Source: Variovorax paradoxus
GTDB lineage: Bacteria > Pseudomonadota > Gammaproteobacteria > Burkholderiales > Burkholderiaceae_C
Assembly: GCF_030815975.1 (NCBI RefSeq)
Contig: NZ_JAUSXL010000002.1
Span: 4,824,501 to 4,888,500 of the forward strand
Reading direction: 5' to 3'
Length of the DNA stretch: 64,000 bases
Under the pieces are notes generated by a model, which did no database searches, was not told the origin of the DNA, and worked only from the letters and a program-made list of their open reading frames with translations. Shown in pieces: positions 38,433 through 49,084 of the stretch. Numbering within the stretch: position 1 is the first letter of the stretch; every line of letters starts with the position of its first letter. Position numbers and translations under genes: made by a program.

Positions 38433-38716
38433 GCGCAGCCGTGAGCCACCCCCTCCCCCTGCCGACCGCACGCGACCTCGAGGCGGCGCTGCGCGAAGCG
38501 CTCCAGCCCACCACGCTCGAGGTGATCGACGAAAGCGGCGCCCACGCCGGCCATGCGGGCGCCAACGCCGAGGGCCGCGGCAGCCATTTCCGGGTTCGCA
38601 TTGCTTCCCCACTGTTCGAAGGGAAGCCCCGCGTGGCGCGCCATCGCCTTGTGTATGATGCCCTCCAGGTTTTTATCGCGCAGGGTCTGCACGCCATCGC
38701 CATCGAGGTGCTCTGA
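38429..38716 (+). CDS. bolA: BolA family protein
   Basis: 95 residues. The class II KH-like BolA fold is visible as [24 protein letters not shown], then [29 protein letters not shown] and a final HAIAIEVL. The His in RHRLVYD is the conserved position that helps bind a shared iron-sulfur cluster with monothiol glutaredoxins. BolA proteins link iron-sulfur handling and morphology. The ATG overlaps the yciB stop. It is 134 bases upstream of the PpiC-type gene. Confidence 0.93.
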   Translation: MSAAVSHPLPLPTARDLEAALREALQPTTLEVIDESGAHAGHAGANAEGRGSHFRVRIASPLFEGKPRVARHRLVYDALQVFIAQGLHAIAIEVL

Positions 38717-38850
38717 ATCCGTCGATTGCCGGCACGCCGCCGATGCGGCCAGGGCGGCCCGGCCCCATTTCTTCTCGCTCCTCCTCTCCTCCGCTTTTTT
38801 CCACGCGCTTTTCCTACACGCGCATTTCCCCCCAGCCTGATATTCATTCC

Positions 38851-39834
38851 ATGAAAAAACAACTCTTGCAGGCCGTTGCGGCCGCAGCGCTGCTCGGTGC
38901 GATCCCCCTGGCGGCCATGGCGCAGAACGCAGCCATCGTCAACGGCAAGCCCGTGCCCAAGGCGCGCATGGACGTGCTGGCCCAGCAGCTGGCGGCAGCC
39001 GGCCGGCCGGTCACGCCGGAAATGCAGGGCCAGCTGCGCGAGGAAATCGTCGCGCGCGAAGTGTTCATGCAGGAAGCGCAGAAGCAGGGCCTGGACGCCA
39101 CCGACGACTACAAGAACCAGCTCGAACTCGCCCGCCAGGCCATCCTGATCCGCGCGCTGTTCGAGAACTACCGCAAGACCAGCCCCGTCTCGGACGCCGA
39201 CGTGAAGGCCGAGTACGACAAGTTCGTGGCGGCCAACGGCGGCAAGGAATTCAAGGCGCGCCACATCCTGGTCGAAACCGAAGACCAGGCCAAGAAGATC
39301 ATGGCCGACCTGAAAAAGGGTGCCAAGTTCGAGGACATCGCCAAGAAGCAGAGCAAGGACCCGGGATCGGGCGCCAACGGCGGCGATCTCGACTGGGCCA
39401 ATCCGGCGAGCTTCGTGCCCGAGTTCTCGGAAGCGATGATCAAGCTCAAGAAGGGGGAAACGACCCCTGCGCCGATCAAGACGCAGTTCGGCTACCACAT
39501 CATCCGCGTCGACGACATCCGCCAGGCGCAACTGCCGAAGCTGGAAGAAGTGCAGCCGCAGATCACGCAGCAGCTGCAGCAGCAGCGCCTGCAGAAGTAC
39601 CAGGAAGAGCTGCGCGCGAAGGCAAAGGTCGGAGTAGCGCCCGGGCGTTCCTTTCGCCAAAAAAAAAGCGGCCCGCGGGCCGCTTTTTCGTTCCGGGCCC
39701 TTTCGATCAGCCGACCCAGCGGCGCGCGTTGCGCCAGATGCGCATCCACGGGCTCAGTTCGCTGCGGTCGCCCGGCGTCCAGCTCATCTGGATGTTGCGG
39801 AACACGCGCTCGGGGTGCGGCATCACGGCCGTGA
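38851..39834 (+). CDS. PpiC/parvulin-type peptidyl-prolyl isomerase, with probable 3' frameshift and stop loss
   Basis: The frame gives 327 residues. Signal peptide about 1-24 (IPLAAMA-QN), SurA-like N-terminal helices, then a parvulin domain about 148-240 ([48 protein letters not shown]). It helps fold periplasmic or outer-membrane proteins. Family-like sequence ends near residue 260 (EELRAKAKV). From there the frame runs through the terminator hairpin and into antisense purL, giving an Arg/Ser/Cys-rich tail. Removing one G at 39631-39632 would give Lys-Val-Glu-stop at 39635-39637, so either a sequencing error or a real frameshift is likely; the natural protein is probably 261 residues. Confidence 0.85.
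   Translation: MKKQLLQAVAAAALLGAIPLAAMAQNAAIVNGKPVPKARMDVLAQQLAAAGRPVTPEMQGQLREEIVAREVFMQEAQKQGLDATDDYKNQLELARQAILIRALFENYRKTSPVSDADVKAEYDKFVAANGGKEFKARHILVETEDQAKKIMADLKKGAKFEDIAKKQSKDPGSGANGGDLDWANPASFVPEFSEAMIKLKKGETTPAPIKTQFGYHIIRVDDIRQAQLPKLEEVQPQITQQLQQQRLQKYQEELRAKAKVGVAPGRSFRQKKSGPRAAFSFRALSISRPSGARCARCASTGSVRCGRPASSSSGCCGTRARGAASRP
39663..39688. terminator. Bidirectional Rho-independent terminator between ppiC-type gene and purL
   Basis: AGCGGCCCGCGGGCCGCT (39667-39684) is perfectly self-complementary, flanked by an A run on the left and a T run on the right, so it works in both directions for these convergent genes. Confidence 0.92.
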
Positions 39835-42800
39835 AGCGGCCGTCGGGCGTGGTCACCGAGGTCAGGCCGCCCGCGCTGCCGTTGGGGTTGAACGGGTACT
39901 GCTCGGTGGGCTGGCCGTGGTTGTCGACGAAGCGCATGGCCGCAATGGCCTTGGCGGCGTCGCCGCGGTGCTTGAAGTTGGCATAACCCTCGCCATGCGC
40001 CACCGCGATCGGCAGGCGCGTGCCGGCCATGCCCGCAAAGAAGAGGCTCGGCGATTCGAGCACTTCGACCATCGACAGCCGGGCCTCGAAGCGCTCGCTC
40101 TGGTTGGTGGTGAAGCGCGGCCACGCTTCGGCGCCCGGAATGATGTCGGCCAGTTCGGCGAACATCTGGCAGCCGTTGCACACGCCCAGGCCGAAGGTGT
40201 CTTCGCGGCCGAAGAAGGCCTTGAACTGCTCGGCGAGCTTCGGGTTGAAGGTGATGCTGCGCGCCCAACCGATGCCCGCGCCCAGCGTGTCGCCGTAGCT
40301 GAAGCCGCCGCAGGCGACCACGCCCTTGAAGTTGGCGAGGTCCGCCCTGCCCGCCTGCAGGTCGGTCATGTGGACGTCGTAAGCCTCGAAGCCGGCTTCG
40401 GTGAAAGCGTAGGCCATCTCGACATGCGAGTTGACGCCTTGTTCGCGCAGGATGGCGACCTTGGGGCGCGACTGGAGGATGGCGGGGGCGTCGAGGCCGC
40501 TGCCCTCACCCCGGCCCTCTCCCAGAGGGAGAGGGAGGAATACGTGCATGCCGGGGTCCGAAGGCTCACCGGCGGCGGCGTGCTCGGCATCGGCGCAGGC
40601 GGGATTGTCGCGCTCGCGCGCGATCTTCCAGCTGACCGAATCCCAGACCTGGTGCAGGTCGTGCAGGCTCGCGCTGAACACCGACTTGGCGTCGCGCCAG
40701 ACTTCGAGCTTGCCCTTGCCGGCATCCATCGTGGAACTGGCGGGCCGGGTCTTTCCGACGAAGTGGCTGTGGGCGCTGAGGCCGTGGGCGCGCAGCACCT
40801 GCATCACCTCGTTGCGCTCTTCGGTGCGCACCTGCAGCAGCATGCCGAGCTCTTCGTTGAACAGCGCCTTGAGCGTGAGCTCCTCGCGCCGCGCGCTGAC
40901 CTGCTGCGCCCAGTTCTTGGCGTCGCCGGTTTCCATGCGGCTGTCGGAAATGCCGTCGCCTTCGGTGACGAGCATGTCGACGTTCAGCGCCACGCCGACG
41001 TGGCCGGCAAAGGCCATTTCGCAGACGGTGGCGAACAAACCGCCGTCGCTGCGGTCGTGCATGGCCAGGATCTTGCCGCCGGCGCGCAATGCATTCACGG
41101 CATTGACCAGCGCGACGAGTTGCTCTGGATCGTCGAGGTCGGGCACGGTGTCGCCGCTCTGGCCGAGCGTCTGCGCCAGGATGCTGCCGGCCATGCGGTG
41201 CTGCCCGCGGCCCAGGTCGATCAGCACCAGCGTGGTGTCGGCTTCGGTGGCGTCGAGCTGCGGTGTGAGCGTGCCGCGCACGTCGGCCAGCGTGGCGAAG
41301 GCGGTCACGATCAGGCTCACGGGCGAGGTGACCTTTTTCGCTTCGCCGTTGTCCTTCCACTGCGTGCGCATCGACAGCGAATCCTTGCCGACCGGAATCG
41401 ATACGCCCAGCGCCGGGCACAGTTCCAGGCCCACGGCCTTGACCGTTTCGTATAGCGCGGCGTCTTCGCCGGGCTCGCCGCAGGCGGCCATCCAGTTGGC
41501 CGAGAGCTTGACGCGCGAGAGTTCGATCGGCGCGGCCAGCAGGTTGGTGACGGCCTCGGCCACGGCCATGCGGCCCGAGGCCGGCGCATCGAGCGCGGCC
41601 AGCGGCGTGCGCTCGCCCATGCTCATCGCCTCGCCGGCGAAGCCCTTGTAGTCGGCCAGCGTCACGGCGCAGTCGGCCACCGGCACCTGCCAGGGGCCGA
41701 CCATCTGGTCGCGATGGCTCAGGCCGCCCACGGTGCGGTCGCCGATGGTGATCAGGAAGCGCTTGGAGGCCACGGTCGGATGCGCGAGCACGTCGATGGC
41801 GGCCTTCTGCAGGTCCACGCCCGTGAGGTCGAGCGGCTTGAAGGTCCGGGTGACTGTCTTCACGTCGCGGTGCATCTTGGGCGGCTTGCCGAGCAGCACG
41901 TCCATCGGCATGTCGACGGGCTGCACGGCGGCGCCTTCGTCGGCCACCAGCAGTTGGCGTTCTTCAGTCGCCACGCCAACCACCGAGAACGGGCAGCGCT
42001 CGCGCTCGCAGAAGGCCTTGAACTGTTCGAGCGATTCGGGCGCGATGGCCAGCACGTAGCGCTCCTGGCTTTCGTTGCACCAGATTTCCTTGGGCGCCAT
42101 GCCCGACTCTTCGAGCGGCACGGCGCGCAGGTCGAAGCGCGCGCCGCGGCCGGCGTCGTTGGTCAGCTCGGGGAAGGCATTGCTCAGGCCGCCCGCGCCC
42201 ACGTCGTGGATCGCGAGGATGGGGTTGGCCGCGCCCTGCTGCCAGCAGTGGTTGATGACCTCTTGCGCACGGCGCTCGATCTCGGGGTTGCCGCGCTGCA
42301 CCGAGTCGAAATCGAGCTCGGCCGCGTTGGCGCCCGTGGCCATCGAGCTTGCGGCGCTGCCGCCCATGCCGATGCGCATGCCGGGGCCGCCGAGCTGAAT
42401 CAGCAGCGAGCCGGCCGGAAAGTGGATCTTCTTGGTCTGCGTGGCGTCGATGCTGCCGAGGCCGCCCGCGATCATGATGGGCTTGTGGTAGCCGCGCTGC
42501 ACCGTATCGAGGTCGCTCGCCACCGTCTGCTCGTATTCGCGGAAGTAGCCCAGCAGGTTGGGCCGGCCGAATTCGTTGTTGAACGCGGCACCGCCCAGCG
42601 GGCCCTCGGTCATGATCTGCAGCGGGCTGGCGATGTGCTCGGGCTTGCCATAGTGGCCCTCTTCCGGCCAGAGCTTGGATACGGTGAAGCCCGTCAGGCC
42701 GGCCTTGGGCCTGGAACCGCGGCCGGTGGCGCCTTCGTCGCGGATCTCGCCGCCCGCGCCGGTCGAGGCGCCGGGGAATGGCGAAATGGCGGTCGGATGG

Positions 42801-43741
42801 TTGTGCGTCTCGACCTTCATCAGCACATGGCTCAGTGTGCTATCTTTTTGATAGCTCTGCGAATCCGAAGCCGGAACGAAGCGCTCGACGGTGGTGCCTT
42901 CCATCACCGAGGCGTTGTCCGCATAGGCGATCACCGTGTGCTGCGGGTTCTGCTTCTCGGTGTGGCGGATCATCGAGAACAGGCTTTGCGGCTGGGCCTT
43001 GCCGTCGATGGTGAAGCTGGCATTGAAGATCTTGTGGCGGCAGTGCTCGCTGTTGGCCTGCGCGAACATCATCAGCTCGACGTCGCTCGGGTTGCGCCCG
43101 AGCCGGGTGAAGGCGTCGACCAGGTAGTCGATCTCGTCCTCGGCCAGCGCCAGGCCGAAGCCCGTGTTGGCCGCCACCAGCGCGGCGCGGCCGCCGCCCT
43201 GCACGTCGACCAGCGCCATAGGCTGGGCCGGCAGCTCGCTGAACAGGCTGGCGGCCTGCGCGACCGTGGCCAGCACCGATTCGGTCATGCGGTCGTGCAG
43301 CGGGCCAGCCACGGCCGCGAGCAGGTCGCCTTCGAGCACGGGCGCCTTGCCGATCAGCGGGGCCTTGAGCTTCAGGTGGTATTGCGTGACCCGCTCGACC
43401 CGGCGCAGCGCCAGTCCGCAGTTGTGGGCGATGTCGGTAGCCTTGGAGGCCCAGGGCGACACGGTGCCCAGGCGGGGCGTGACGACCACCGAGGTGCCCG
43501 CCTTGGCCGGGGCCTCGAAGGGCTCGCCGTAGGTCAGGAGCGCGGCGAAGCGCTCATGGTCGACCGCGTCGAGCGCCGCATCGGTGACCACCAGGTGCAC
43601 GAAACGGGCGCTGATGCCCTCGATGCGCGCATCGATCGCCTGCAGCTTCGGCAGCAGTTGCCGCGCGCGGAAATCGCTGAGTGCGCTGCCGCCCTCGAAA
43701 AGGGTTACGACGGGAAGGGCTTGAGGTGCGGGCTGCGTCAC
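39707..43741 (-). CDS. purL: Phosphoribosylformylglycinamidine synthase PurL (large, fused)
   Basis: About 1344 residues. An N-terminal PurS-like region, a FGAM synthetase core with [20 protein letters not shown] and [16 protein letters not shown], then a glutaminase domain: the Cys nucleophile lies in [15 protein letters not shown] and His in [10 protein letters not shown] near the C-terminus. It makes FGAM from FGAR, ATP and glutamine in purine synthesis. Start: homology begins at [19 protein letters not shown] chose the GTG at 43741; an ATG at 43813 would add 24 unrelated residues. Two palindromes are inserted in frame (40503-40535 and 42839-42855). Confidence 0.95.
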   Translation of the reverse strand: MTQPAPQALPVVTLFEGGSALSDFRARQLLPKLQAIDARIEGISARFVHLVVTDAALDAVDHERFAALLTYGEPFEAPAKAGTSVVVTPRLGTVSPWASKATDIAHNCGLALRRVERVTQYHLKLKAPLIGKAPVLEGDLLAAVAGPLHDRMTESVLATVAQAASLFSELPAQPMALVDVQGGGRAALVAANTGFGLALAEDEIDYLVDAFTRLGRNPSDVELMMFAQANSEHCRHKIFNASFTIDGKAQPQSLFSMIRHTEKQNPQHTVIAYADNASVMEGTTVERFVPASDSQSYQKDSTLSHVLMKVETHNHPTAISPFPGASTGAGGEIRDEGATGRGSRPKAGLTGFTVSKLWPEEGHYGKPEHIASPLQIMTEGPLGGAAFNNEFGRPNLLGYFREYEQTVASDLDTVQRGYHKPIMIAGGLGSIDATQTKKIHFPAGSLLIQLGGPGMRIGMGGSAASSMATGANAAELDFDSVQRGNPEIERRAQEVINHCWQQGAANPILAIHDVGAGGLSNAFPELTNDAGRGARFDLRAVPLEESGMAPKEIWCNESQERYVLAIAPESLEQFKAFCERERCPFSVVGVATEERQLLVADEGAAVQPVDMPMDVLLGKPPKMHRDVKTVTRTFKPLDLTGVDLQKAAIDVLAHPTVASKRFLITIGDRTVGGLSHRDQMVGPWQVPVADCAVTLADYKGFAGEAMSMGERTPLAALDAPASGRMAVAEAVTNLLAAPIELSRVKLSANWMAACGEPGEDAALYETVKAVGLELCPALGVSIPVGKDSLSMRTQWKDNGEAKKVTSPVSLIVTAFATLADVRGTLTPQLDATEADTTLVLIDLGRGQHRMAGSILAQTLGQSGDTVPDLDDPEQLVALVNAVNALRAGGKILAMHDRSDGGLFATVCEMAFAGHVGVALNVDMLVTEGDGISDSRMETGDAKNWAQQVSARREELTLKALFNEELGMLLQVRTEERNEVMQVLRAHGLSAHSHFVGKTRPASSTMDAGKGKLEVWRDAKSVFSASLHDLHQVWDSVSWKIARERDNPACADAEHAAAGEPSDPGMHVFLPLPLGEGRGEGSGLDAPAILQSRPKVAILREQGVNSHVEMAYAFTEAGFEAYDVHMTDLQAGRADLANFKGVVACGGFSYGDTLGAGIGWARSITFNPKLAEQFKAFFGREDTFGLGVCNGCQMFAELADIIPGAEAWPRFTTNQSERFEARLSMVEVLESPSLFFAGMAGTRLPIAVAHGEGYANFKHRGDAAKAIAAMRFVDNHGQPTEQYPFNPNGSAGGLTSVTTPDGRFTAVMPHPERVFRNIQMSWTPGDRSELSPWMRIWRNARRWVG
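40503..40535. repeat. REP-like palindrome inserted in frame in purL
   Basis: CCCTCACCCCGGCCCTCTCC followed by CAGAGGGAGAGGG. It encodes [12 protein letters not shown] in the linker between the synthetase core and the glutaminase domain. Same family as 18182-18218 in the acyl-CoA dehydrogenase gene, read in the other orientation. Confidence 0.75.
42839..42855. repeat. GCTATC-TTTTT-GATAGC hairpin inserted in purL
   Basis: A perfect 6-base stem with a T5 loop, A/T-rich against the surrounding G/C-rich coding DNA. On the purL strand it encodes the SYQKD part of [14 protein letters not shown], just before the conserved KVETHNHP motif. It looks like a separate small interspersed palindrome, not the CCCTCACCCC family. 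Confidence 0.6.
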
Positions 43742-43844
43742 GGTCGAGTGGAGGCCTCGAGGGCCACGTTGGGAATCAAGAAAACGAGGCGGATACCCGC
43801 TGACTGGGGGCATCCGCGTAAGCCCTGAATTTTAGCCGGGTGAA

Positions 43845-43853
43845 TGGGATAAT
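43845..43853 (+). promoter_or_regulatory. Extended -10 promoter of map, possibly leaderless
   Basis: TGGGATAAT matches an extended -10 (TGn plus GATAAT at 43848-43853). The expected start point is at about 43860, which is the A of the map ATG. No Shine-Dalgarno sequence lies between, so the transcript may be leaderless. I see no good -35 box, consistent with an extended -10 promoter. Confidence 0.55.
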
Positions 43854-43859
43854 TCCGGG

Positions 43860-44684
43860 ATGAGCATTACCTACAAAGACGCCGCAGGCATCGAAGCCAT
43901 GCGCGTCGCCTGCCGCCTGGCTTCCGAGGTGCTGGACTACCTCACGCCCCTCATCAAGCCCGGCATCACGACCAACGACGTCGACCGGCTCGCCGCCGAA
44001 TACATGGTCAAGCAGGGCACCACCTCGGCCACGGTGGGCTACATGGGCGCCAGCAGCGTGCCTTTTCCGAAGTCGCTCTGCACCTCGGTCAACCACGTGG
44101 TCTGCCACGGCATTCCCAATGACAAGCCGCTGAAAAAGGGCGACATCATGAACGTCGACGTGACCGTCATCAAGGACGGCTGGTTCGGCGACAACAGCCG
44201 CATGTACATCATCGGCGACGCTTCCATCGCGGCCAAGCGCCTGTGCTCGATCACCTTCGAAGCCATGTGGCACGGCATCCTGCAGGTGCGCCCGGGCGCG
44301 CACCTGGGCGACGTGGGCCATGCGATCCAGAAGTTCGCCGAAGGCCAGGGCTTTTCGGTGGTGCGCGAGTTCTGCGGCCACGGCGTGGGCCAGCGCTTCC
44401 ACGAAGAGCCGCAGGTGCTGCACTACGGCCGTCCGGGCACGCTGGAAGAACTCAAGCCCGGCATGATCTTCACCATTGAGCCGATGATCAACGCAGGCAA
44501 GCGCGAGGTGAAGGAAGACTTCAAGGGCGGCCAGTACGACGGCTGGACCATCGTCACGCGCGACCACTCGCTGTCGGCGCAGTGGGAACACACGGTGCTG
44601 GTCACCGAAACGGGCTACGAGGTGCTCACGCTGTCGGAAGGCAGCCCGCCCCTGCCCTCGTTCGTCACTTCCACGAAGACGTGA
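43860..44684 (+). CDS. map: Type I methionine aminopeptidase
   Basis: 274 residues. Metal ligands are seen in order: Asp in [19 protein letters not shown] (two Asp, near 97 and 108), His in [13 protein letters not shown] (near 172), Glu in TIEPMINAG (near 206) and Glu in [17 protein letters not shown] (near 241). [12 protein letters not shown] carries the substrate His. It removes the N-terminal Met from new proteins. It is divergent from purL by about 120 bases or less and lies 34 bases upstream of glnD. A possible extended -10 box places the transcript start at the ATG. Confidence 0.97.
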   Translation: MSITYKDAAGIEAMRVACRLASEVLDYLTPLIKPGITTNDVDRLAAEYMVKQGTTSATVGYMGASSVPFPKSLCTSVNHVVCHGIPNDKPLKKGDIMNVDVTVIKDGWFGDNSRMYIIGDASIAAKRLCSITFEAMWHGILQVRPGAHLGDVGHAIQKFAEGQGFSVVREFCGHGVGQRFHEEPQVLHYGRPGTLEELKPGMIFTIEPMINAGKREVKEDFKGGQYDGWTIVTRDHSLSAQWEHTVLVTETGYEVLTLSEGSPPLPSFVTSTKT

Positions 44685-44718
44685 GCCGCGCGAGCGGCGC
44701 ACGGCCAGGGACACCGCC

Positions 44719-47325
44719 GTGATCGAACCAGCCAAGATCGATGTCGCCACCTTGCGCGAAGCCTATCGCGCGAAAAAGCTGGCGCTGTTTGACACCCTGC
44801 GCCTTGCGCGCGCGCCCACGCGCAGCGTGCACACGGTGCTGCGGCAGCTGTCGGCTCTGGCCGACCAGACGCTGTGCGCGCTCTGGCGCGAAGCCGATTT
44901 CGGCGACTCGCTCGCGCTGGCCGCCGTGGGCGGCTTCGGCCGCGGCGAGCTGTTCCCCTATTCCGATGTCGACGTGCTGCTGCTGCTGCCGCCCGAGGGC
45001 GAGGCCGGCGCGATCGATCCGGCCCGCGTCGAGGCCTTCATCGGCCACTGCTGGGACGCGGGGCTTGAAATCGGCTCCAGCGTGCGCACCGTCGACGAGT
45101 GCCTGGCCGAGGCCGAGAAGGACGTCACGGTCCAGACCTCGCTGCTCGAGTCGCGGTTGATCACGGGCAACAAGAAGCTCTTCGTGGCGTTTCGCAGGCG
45201 CTTCGCACGGGCCATCGATCCGCAGGCCTTCTTCGTGGCCAAGTCGCAGGAAATGCGCCATCGCCACCAGAAGTTCGACAACACGCCCTATGCGCTCGAG
45301 CCCAACTGCAAGGAATCGCCGGGGGGCCTGCGCGACCTGCAGACCATCCTCTGGATGACCAAGGCCGCCGGCTTCGGCAGCCGATGGGACGACCTCGCCA
45401 AGAACGGCCTGGCCACCTCCTTCGAGGCGCAGCAGATCAAGCGCAACGAAGCGCTGCTTTCGCTGATCCGCGCGCGCCTGCACGTGATCGCCAACCGGCG
45501 CGAGGACCGCCTGGTGTTCGACCTGCAGACCGCTGTGGCGGCAAGCTTCGGCTACGAGAGCGAATCGCAACGCAAGTCGAGCGAGGCGCTGATGCGGCGC
45601 TACTACTGGGCGGCCAAGGCGGTTTCGCAGCTCAACCAGATCCTGCTGCTGAACATCGCGGAGCGGCTGCAGCCGGTGGACGAGCAGCACACGCCGATCA
45701 ACGAGCGCTTCTTCGAGCGCGCGGGCCTGATCGAAATTGCGAGCGACGACCTCTACGAGCGCGAGCCGCACGCCATTCTCGAAACCTTCCTGCTCTACCA
45801 GAAGACCATCGGCGTGAAGGGCCTGTCGGCACGCACGCTGCGCGCGCTCTACAACGCGCGCCACGTCATGGACAGCAAGTTCCGCAACGACCCGGTCAAC
45901 CACCAGACCTTCATGCGCATCCTGCTGCAGCCCTACGGCATCACGCATGCGTTCCGGCTCATGAACCAGACCTCGGTGCTGGGGCGCTACCTGCGGGTGT
46001 TCCGCAGCATCGTGGGGCAGATGCAGCACGACCTGTTCCATGTGTACACGGTGGACCAGCACATCCTGATGGTGCTGCGCAACGTGCGGCGCTTCTTCAT
46101 TGCCGAGCATGCGCATGAGTACCCGTTCTGCTCGCAGCTCGCGGCGGGCTGGGACAAGCCATGGATCCTTTACGTGGCGGCACTGTTCCACGACATTGCC
46201 AAGGGCCGCGGCGGCGACCATTCCACGCTCGGCGCGCGCGACGTGCAGCGCTTCTGCAAGCAGCACGGCATCGCGCGCGAAGACTCCAGGCTGATCGAAT
46301 TCCTGGTTGCAGAGCACCTGGTGATGAGCCAGGTCGCGCAGAAGCAGGACCTGAGCGACCCCGAGGTGATCGGCGCCTTCGCCAGGCGCGTGGGCAACGA
46401 GCGCTATCTCACGGCCCTCTACCTGCTGACGGTGGCCGACATCCGCGGCACTTCGCCGCGCGTGTGGAATGCCTGGAAGGGCAAGCTGCTCGAAGACCTG
46501 TACCGCTTCACCCTGCGCGCGCTCGGCGGCCGCATGCCCGACCCCGATGCCGAGGTCGAATCGCGCAAGCGCGAGGCGCTGGTGCAGCTTGCCCTGCATG
46601 CCCAGCCCTTCGAGGCCCACAAGGCCCTGTGGGCCACGCTCGACGTCGGCTACTTCATGCGCCACGACGCCACCGAGATCGCCTGGCATGCCAAGCAGCT
46701 CTCGCGCTTCGTGCCGCCGCCCAACATGCCCGTCGATCCCAAGGCGCCGCCGATCGTGCGGGCGCATCTTTCGCCGGTGGGCGAAGGCCTGCAGGTGGTG
46801 GTCTACACACCCGACCAGCCCGACCTGTTCGCGCGCATCTGCGGCTACTTCGACCAGTCGTCGTTCAGCATCCTCGACGCGAAAGTACACACCACGAGCA
46901 ACGGCTACGCGCTGGACACGTTTCAGGTGGTGACCACGTTCCTGCCCGACCACTACCGCGACCTCATCAGCATGGTGGAGTCGGGCCTGGCGCACACGCT
47001 CACCGCCGCCGGCCCCCTGCCCCCGCCCAGCATGGGCCGCGTGTCGCGGCGCGTGCGCAGCTTTCCGATCAAGCCGCGCATCAGCCTCTTGCCCGACGAC
47101 AAGGCGCAGCGCTGGCTGCTCAACATCTCGGCCAGCGACCGCGCCGGGCTGCTGTATTCGGTGGCGCGCGTGCTCGCACGGCACCACCTGAATCTGCAGC
47201 TCGCCAAGGTCACCACGCTGGGCGAGCGCGTGGAAGACACCTTCCTGATCAGCGGGCCGGAACTGCAGGGCCAGAAGACGCAGCTGGCCATCGAGACCGA
47301 GCTGATGGAAGCGCTGGCCTCCTGA
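44719..47325 (+). CDS. glnD: Bifunctional uridylyltransferase/uridylyl-removing enzyme GlnD
   Basis: 868 residues. Nucleotidyltransferase domain with [20 protein letters not shown] (about 73-92), an HD hydrolase domain with [17 protein letters not shown] (about 489), and two C-terminal ACT domains ([18 protein letters not shown] near 694, [18 protein letters not shown] near 802). It adds or removes UMP on PII protein in response to glutamine, controlling nitrogen assimilation. The start is a GTG at 44719. It is downstream of map by 34 bases and probably cotranscribed. The long open frame on the opposite strand is a codon-composition shadow. Confidence 0.96.
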   Translation: MIEPAKIDVATLREAYRAKKLALFDTLRLARAPTRSVHTVLRQLSALADQTLCALWREADFGDSLALAAVGGFGRGELFPYSDVDVLLLLPPEGEAGAIDPARVEAFIGHCWDAGLEIGSSVRTVDECLAEAEKDVTVQTSLLESRLITGNKKLFVAFRRRFARAIDPQAFFVAKSQEMRHRHQKFDNTPYALEPNCKESPGGLRDLQTILWMTKAAGFGSRWDDLAKNGLATSFEAQQIKRNEALLSLIRARLHVIANRREDRLVFDLQTAVAASFGYESESQRKSSEALMRRYYWAAKAVSQLNQILLLNIAERLQPVDEQHTPINERFFERAGLIEIASDDLYEREPHAILETFLLYQKTIGVKGLSARTLRALYNARHVMDSKFRNDPVNHQTFMRILLQPYGITHAFRLMNQTSVLGRYLRVFRSIVGQMQHDLFHVYTVDQHILMVLRNVRRFFIAEHAHEYPFCSQLAAGWDKPWILYVAALFHDIAKGRGGDHSTLGARDVQRFCKQHGIAREDSRLIEFLVAEHLVMSQVAQKQDLSDPEVIGAFARRVGNERYLTALYLLTVADIRGTSPRVWNAWKGKLLEDLYRFTLRALGGRMPDPDAEVESRKREALVQLALHAQPFEAHKALWATLDVGYFMRHDATEIAWHAKQLSRFVPPPNMPVDPKAPPIVRAHLSPVGEGLQVVVYTPDQPDLFARICGYFDQSSFSILDAKVHTTSNGYALDTFQVVTTFLPDHYRDLISMVESGLAHTLTAAGPLPPPSMGRVSRRVRSFPIKPRISLLPDDKAQRWLLNISASDRAGLLYSVARVLARHHLNLQLAKVTTLGERVEDTFLISGPELQGQKTQLAIETELMEALAS

Positions 47326-47356
47326 GGCACTGAGGCACGCTTGCCGCTTGTTTCAT

Positions 47357-47375
47357 CCGCAGGCGCATCCTGCGG
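47357..47375. repeat. Inverted repeat upstream of pgm
   Basis: CCGCAGG-CGCAT-CCTGCGG, a perfect 7-base stem in the 94-base gap between glnD and pgm. No T-run follows. It could be a regulator site or a weak terminator for map-glnD. Confidence 0.45.
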
Positions 47376-47419
47376 CATGATGTTGCCGACTTGATTCAAC
47401 TCGAACGGCAACACTCGAC

Positions 47420-49072
47420 ATGAGCCAGAAAACCAATCCCCTCGCAGGCCAGCCCGCACCGCTGGACCTGCTCGTCAATGTCCCGCGCCTCGTCTCGGCC
47501 TACTACACGGGCCGGCCCGATCCCTCGGTGCCTTCGCAGCGCGTGGCTTTCGGAACCTCGGGCCACCGCGGCTCTTCCTTCGACAACGCATTCAACGAAT
47601 GGCATGTGCTGGCCATGAGCCAGGCCATTGCCGACTACCGGCGCCAGAAGGGCATCGATGGTCCACTGTTCCTCGGCATCGACACGCATGCGCTTTCGAC
47701 GCCCGCCTTCAACAGCGCCGTGGAAGTGCTGGCGGCCAACGGCGTCGAGCTGATGCTGTCGAAGGACGACGAGTACACGCCCACGCCCGCGGTTTCGCAC
47801 GCCATCCTGGTCTACAACCGCGGACGCACGGCGGGGCTGGCCGATGGCATCGTGATCACGCCCTCGCACAACCCACCCGAAAGCGGCGGCTTCAAGTACA
47901 ACCCACCCAACGGCGGCCCCGCGGGCACCGACATCACTTCGGCGGTCGAAGCAGCTGCCAACAAGATGCTGGCGAACGGACTCGAAGGCGTGAAGCGCAT
48001 CCCGCTGGCACAGGCGCTGCGCGCCTCGACCACGCACCGCCACGACTACCTGAACACCTACGTCGAAGACCTCGCGCAGGTGCTCGACATGGACGCGATC
48101 CGCGGCGTGGAGATCGACCTGGGCGTCGACCCGCTGGGCGGCGCCGGCGTGCACTACTGGCCGGCCATCGCCGAGCGCTACAAGCTCGAGCGCCTCGAGG
48201 TGCTCAGCCAGGAGGTCGACCCCACCTTCCGCTTCATGTCGCTCGACTGGGACGGCCGCATCCGCATGGACCCGTCCTCGCCCGACGCGATGCACAAGCT
48301 GATCGCGCTGAAAGACCGCTTCGGCATCGCCTTTGCCTGCGACACGGACCACGACCGCCACGGCGTGGTCGCGCACAGCACCGGCTTGATGCAGCCGAAC
48401 AGCTACCTCGCGGTGATGATCGATTACCTGTACACGCACCGCCCGCAGTGGCCGGCGCAAGCGGCCGTCGGCAAGACGGTCGTCAGCAGCCAGATGATCG
48501 ACCGCGTCACGGCCCGGCTCGGCCGCAAGCTCTACGAGGTGCCGGTGGGCTTCAAGTGGTTCGTCGATGGCCTGGTGGATGGATCGCTGGGCTTCGGCGG
48601 CGAAGAAAGCGCGGGCGCGACCTTCCTGCGCTTCGACGGCTCGGCATGGACCACCGACAAGGACGGCATCGTGCCCGCCCTGCTCTCGGCCGAGATCGCC
48701 GCGCGCACAGGGCGCGACCCTGGCGAACGCTACGCCGAGCTGACAAAAGCGCTGGGCCAGCCGGTGTCCGACCGCGTGGATGCGGCAGCCACGGTCGAGC
48801 AGAAAAAGAAACTGTCGAGCCTGTCGCCGCAGCAGGTCAGTTCGACCGAACTGGCGGGCGACAAGATCGAAGCCGTGCTGAGCCATGCGCCGGGCAACGG
48901 CGCAGCCATCGGCGGCGTGAAGGTCGTCACCGCCAACGGCTGGTTCGCGGCGCGGCCATCGGGCACCGAGAACATCTACAAGATCTACGGCGAGAGCTTT
49001 CTCGGTGCCGAGCACCTGGGCCGCATCCTCGAGGAAGCGCAGCTGCTGGTGGACAAGGCGCTGGCGGGCTGA
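47420..49072 (+). CDS. pgm: Alpha-D-glucose phosphate-specific phosphoglucomutase
   Basis: 550 residues, the E. coli Pgm-type length. The phosphoserine loop is [20 protein letters not shown] near 146-165, the metal-binding loop [10 protein letters not shown] near 305, the sugar-binding [14 protein letters not shown] near 390, and the phosphate-binding [16 protein letters not shown] near the C-terminus. It interconverts glucose-1-phosphate and glucose-6-phosphate for glycogen and envelope sugar synthesis. It is convergent with aapM, whose stop lies 12 bases away, leaving no room for another gene. Confidence 0.96.
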   Translation: MSQKTNPLAGQPAPLDLLVNVPRLVSAYYTGRPDPSVPSQRVAFGTSGHRGSSFDNAFNEWHVLAMSQAIADYRRQKGIDGPLFLGIDTHALSTPAFNSAVEVLAANGVELMLSKDDEYTPTPAVSHAILVYNRGRTAGLADGIVITPSHNPPESGGFKYNPPNGGPAGTDITSAVEAAANKMLANGLEGVKRIPLAQALRASTTHRHDYLNTYVEDLAQVLDMDAIRGVEIDLGVDPLGGAGVHYWPAIAERYKLERLEVLSQEVDPTFRFMSLDWDGRIRMDPSSPDAMHKLIALKDRFGIAFACDTDHDRHGVVAHSTGLMQPNSYLAVMIDYLYTHRPQWPAQAAVGKTVVSSQMIDRVTARLGRKLYEVPVGFKWFVDGLVDGSLGFGGEESAGATFLRFDGSAWTTDKDGIVPALLSAEIAARTGRDPGERYAELTKALGQPVSDRVDAAATVEQKKKLSSLSPQQVSSTELAGDKIEAVLSHAPGNGAAIGGVKVVTANGWFAARPSGTENIYKIYGESFLGAEHLGRILEEAQLLVDKALAG

Positions 49073-49084
49073 GGGCCGGCGCGT

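Noticed and set aside
43741..43813. ATG at 43813 as the purL start
   Set aside because: It adds 24 residues without PurL similarity and has no better ribosome site than the GTG at 43741. It remains possible, and only N-terminal data would settle it.
44665..47187. Long open frame antisense to glnD (840 codons)
   Set aside because: Same composition artefact. GlnD motifs are complete on the other strand.
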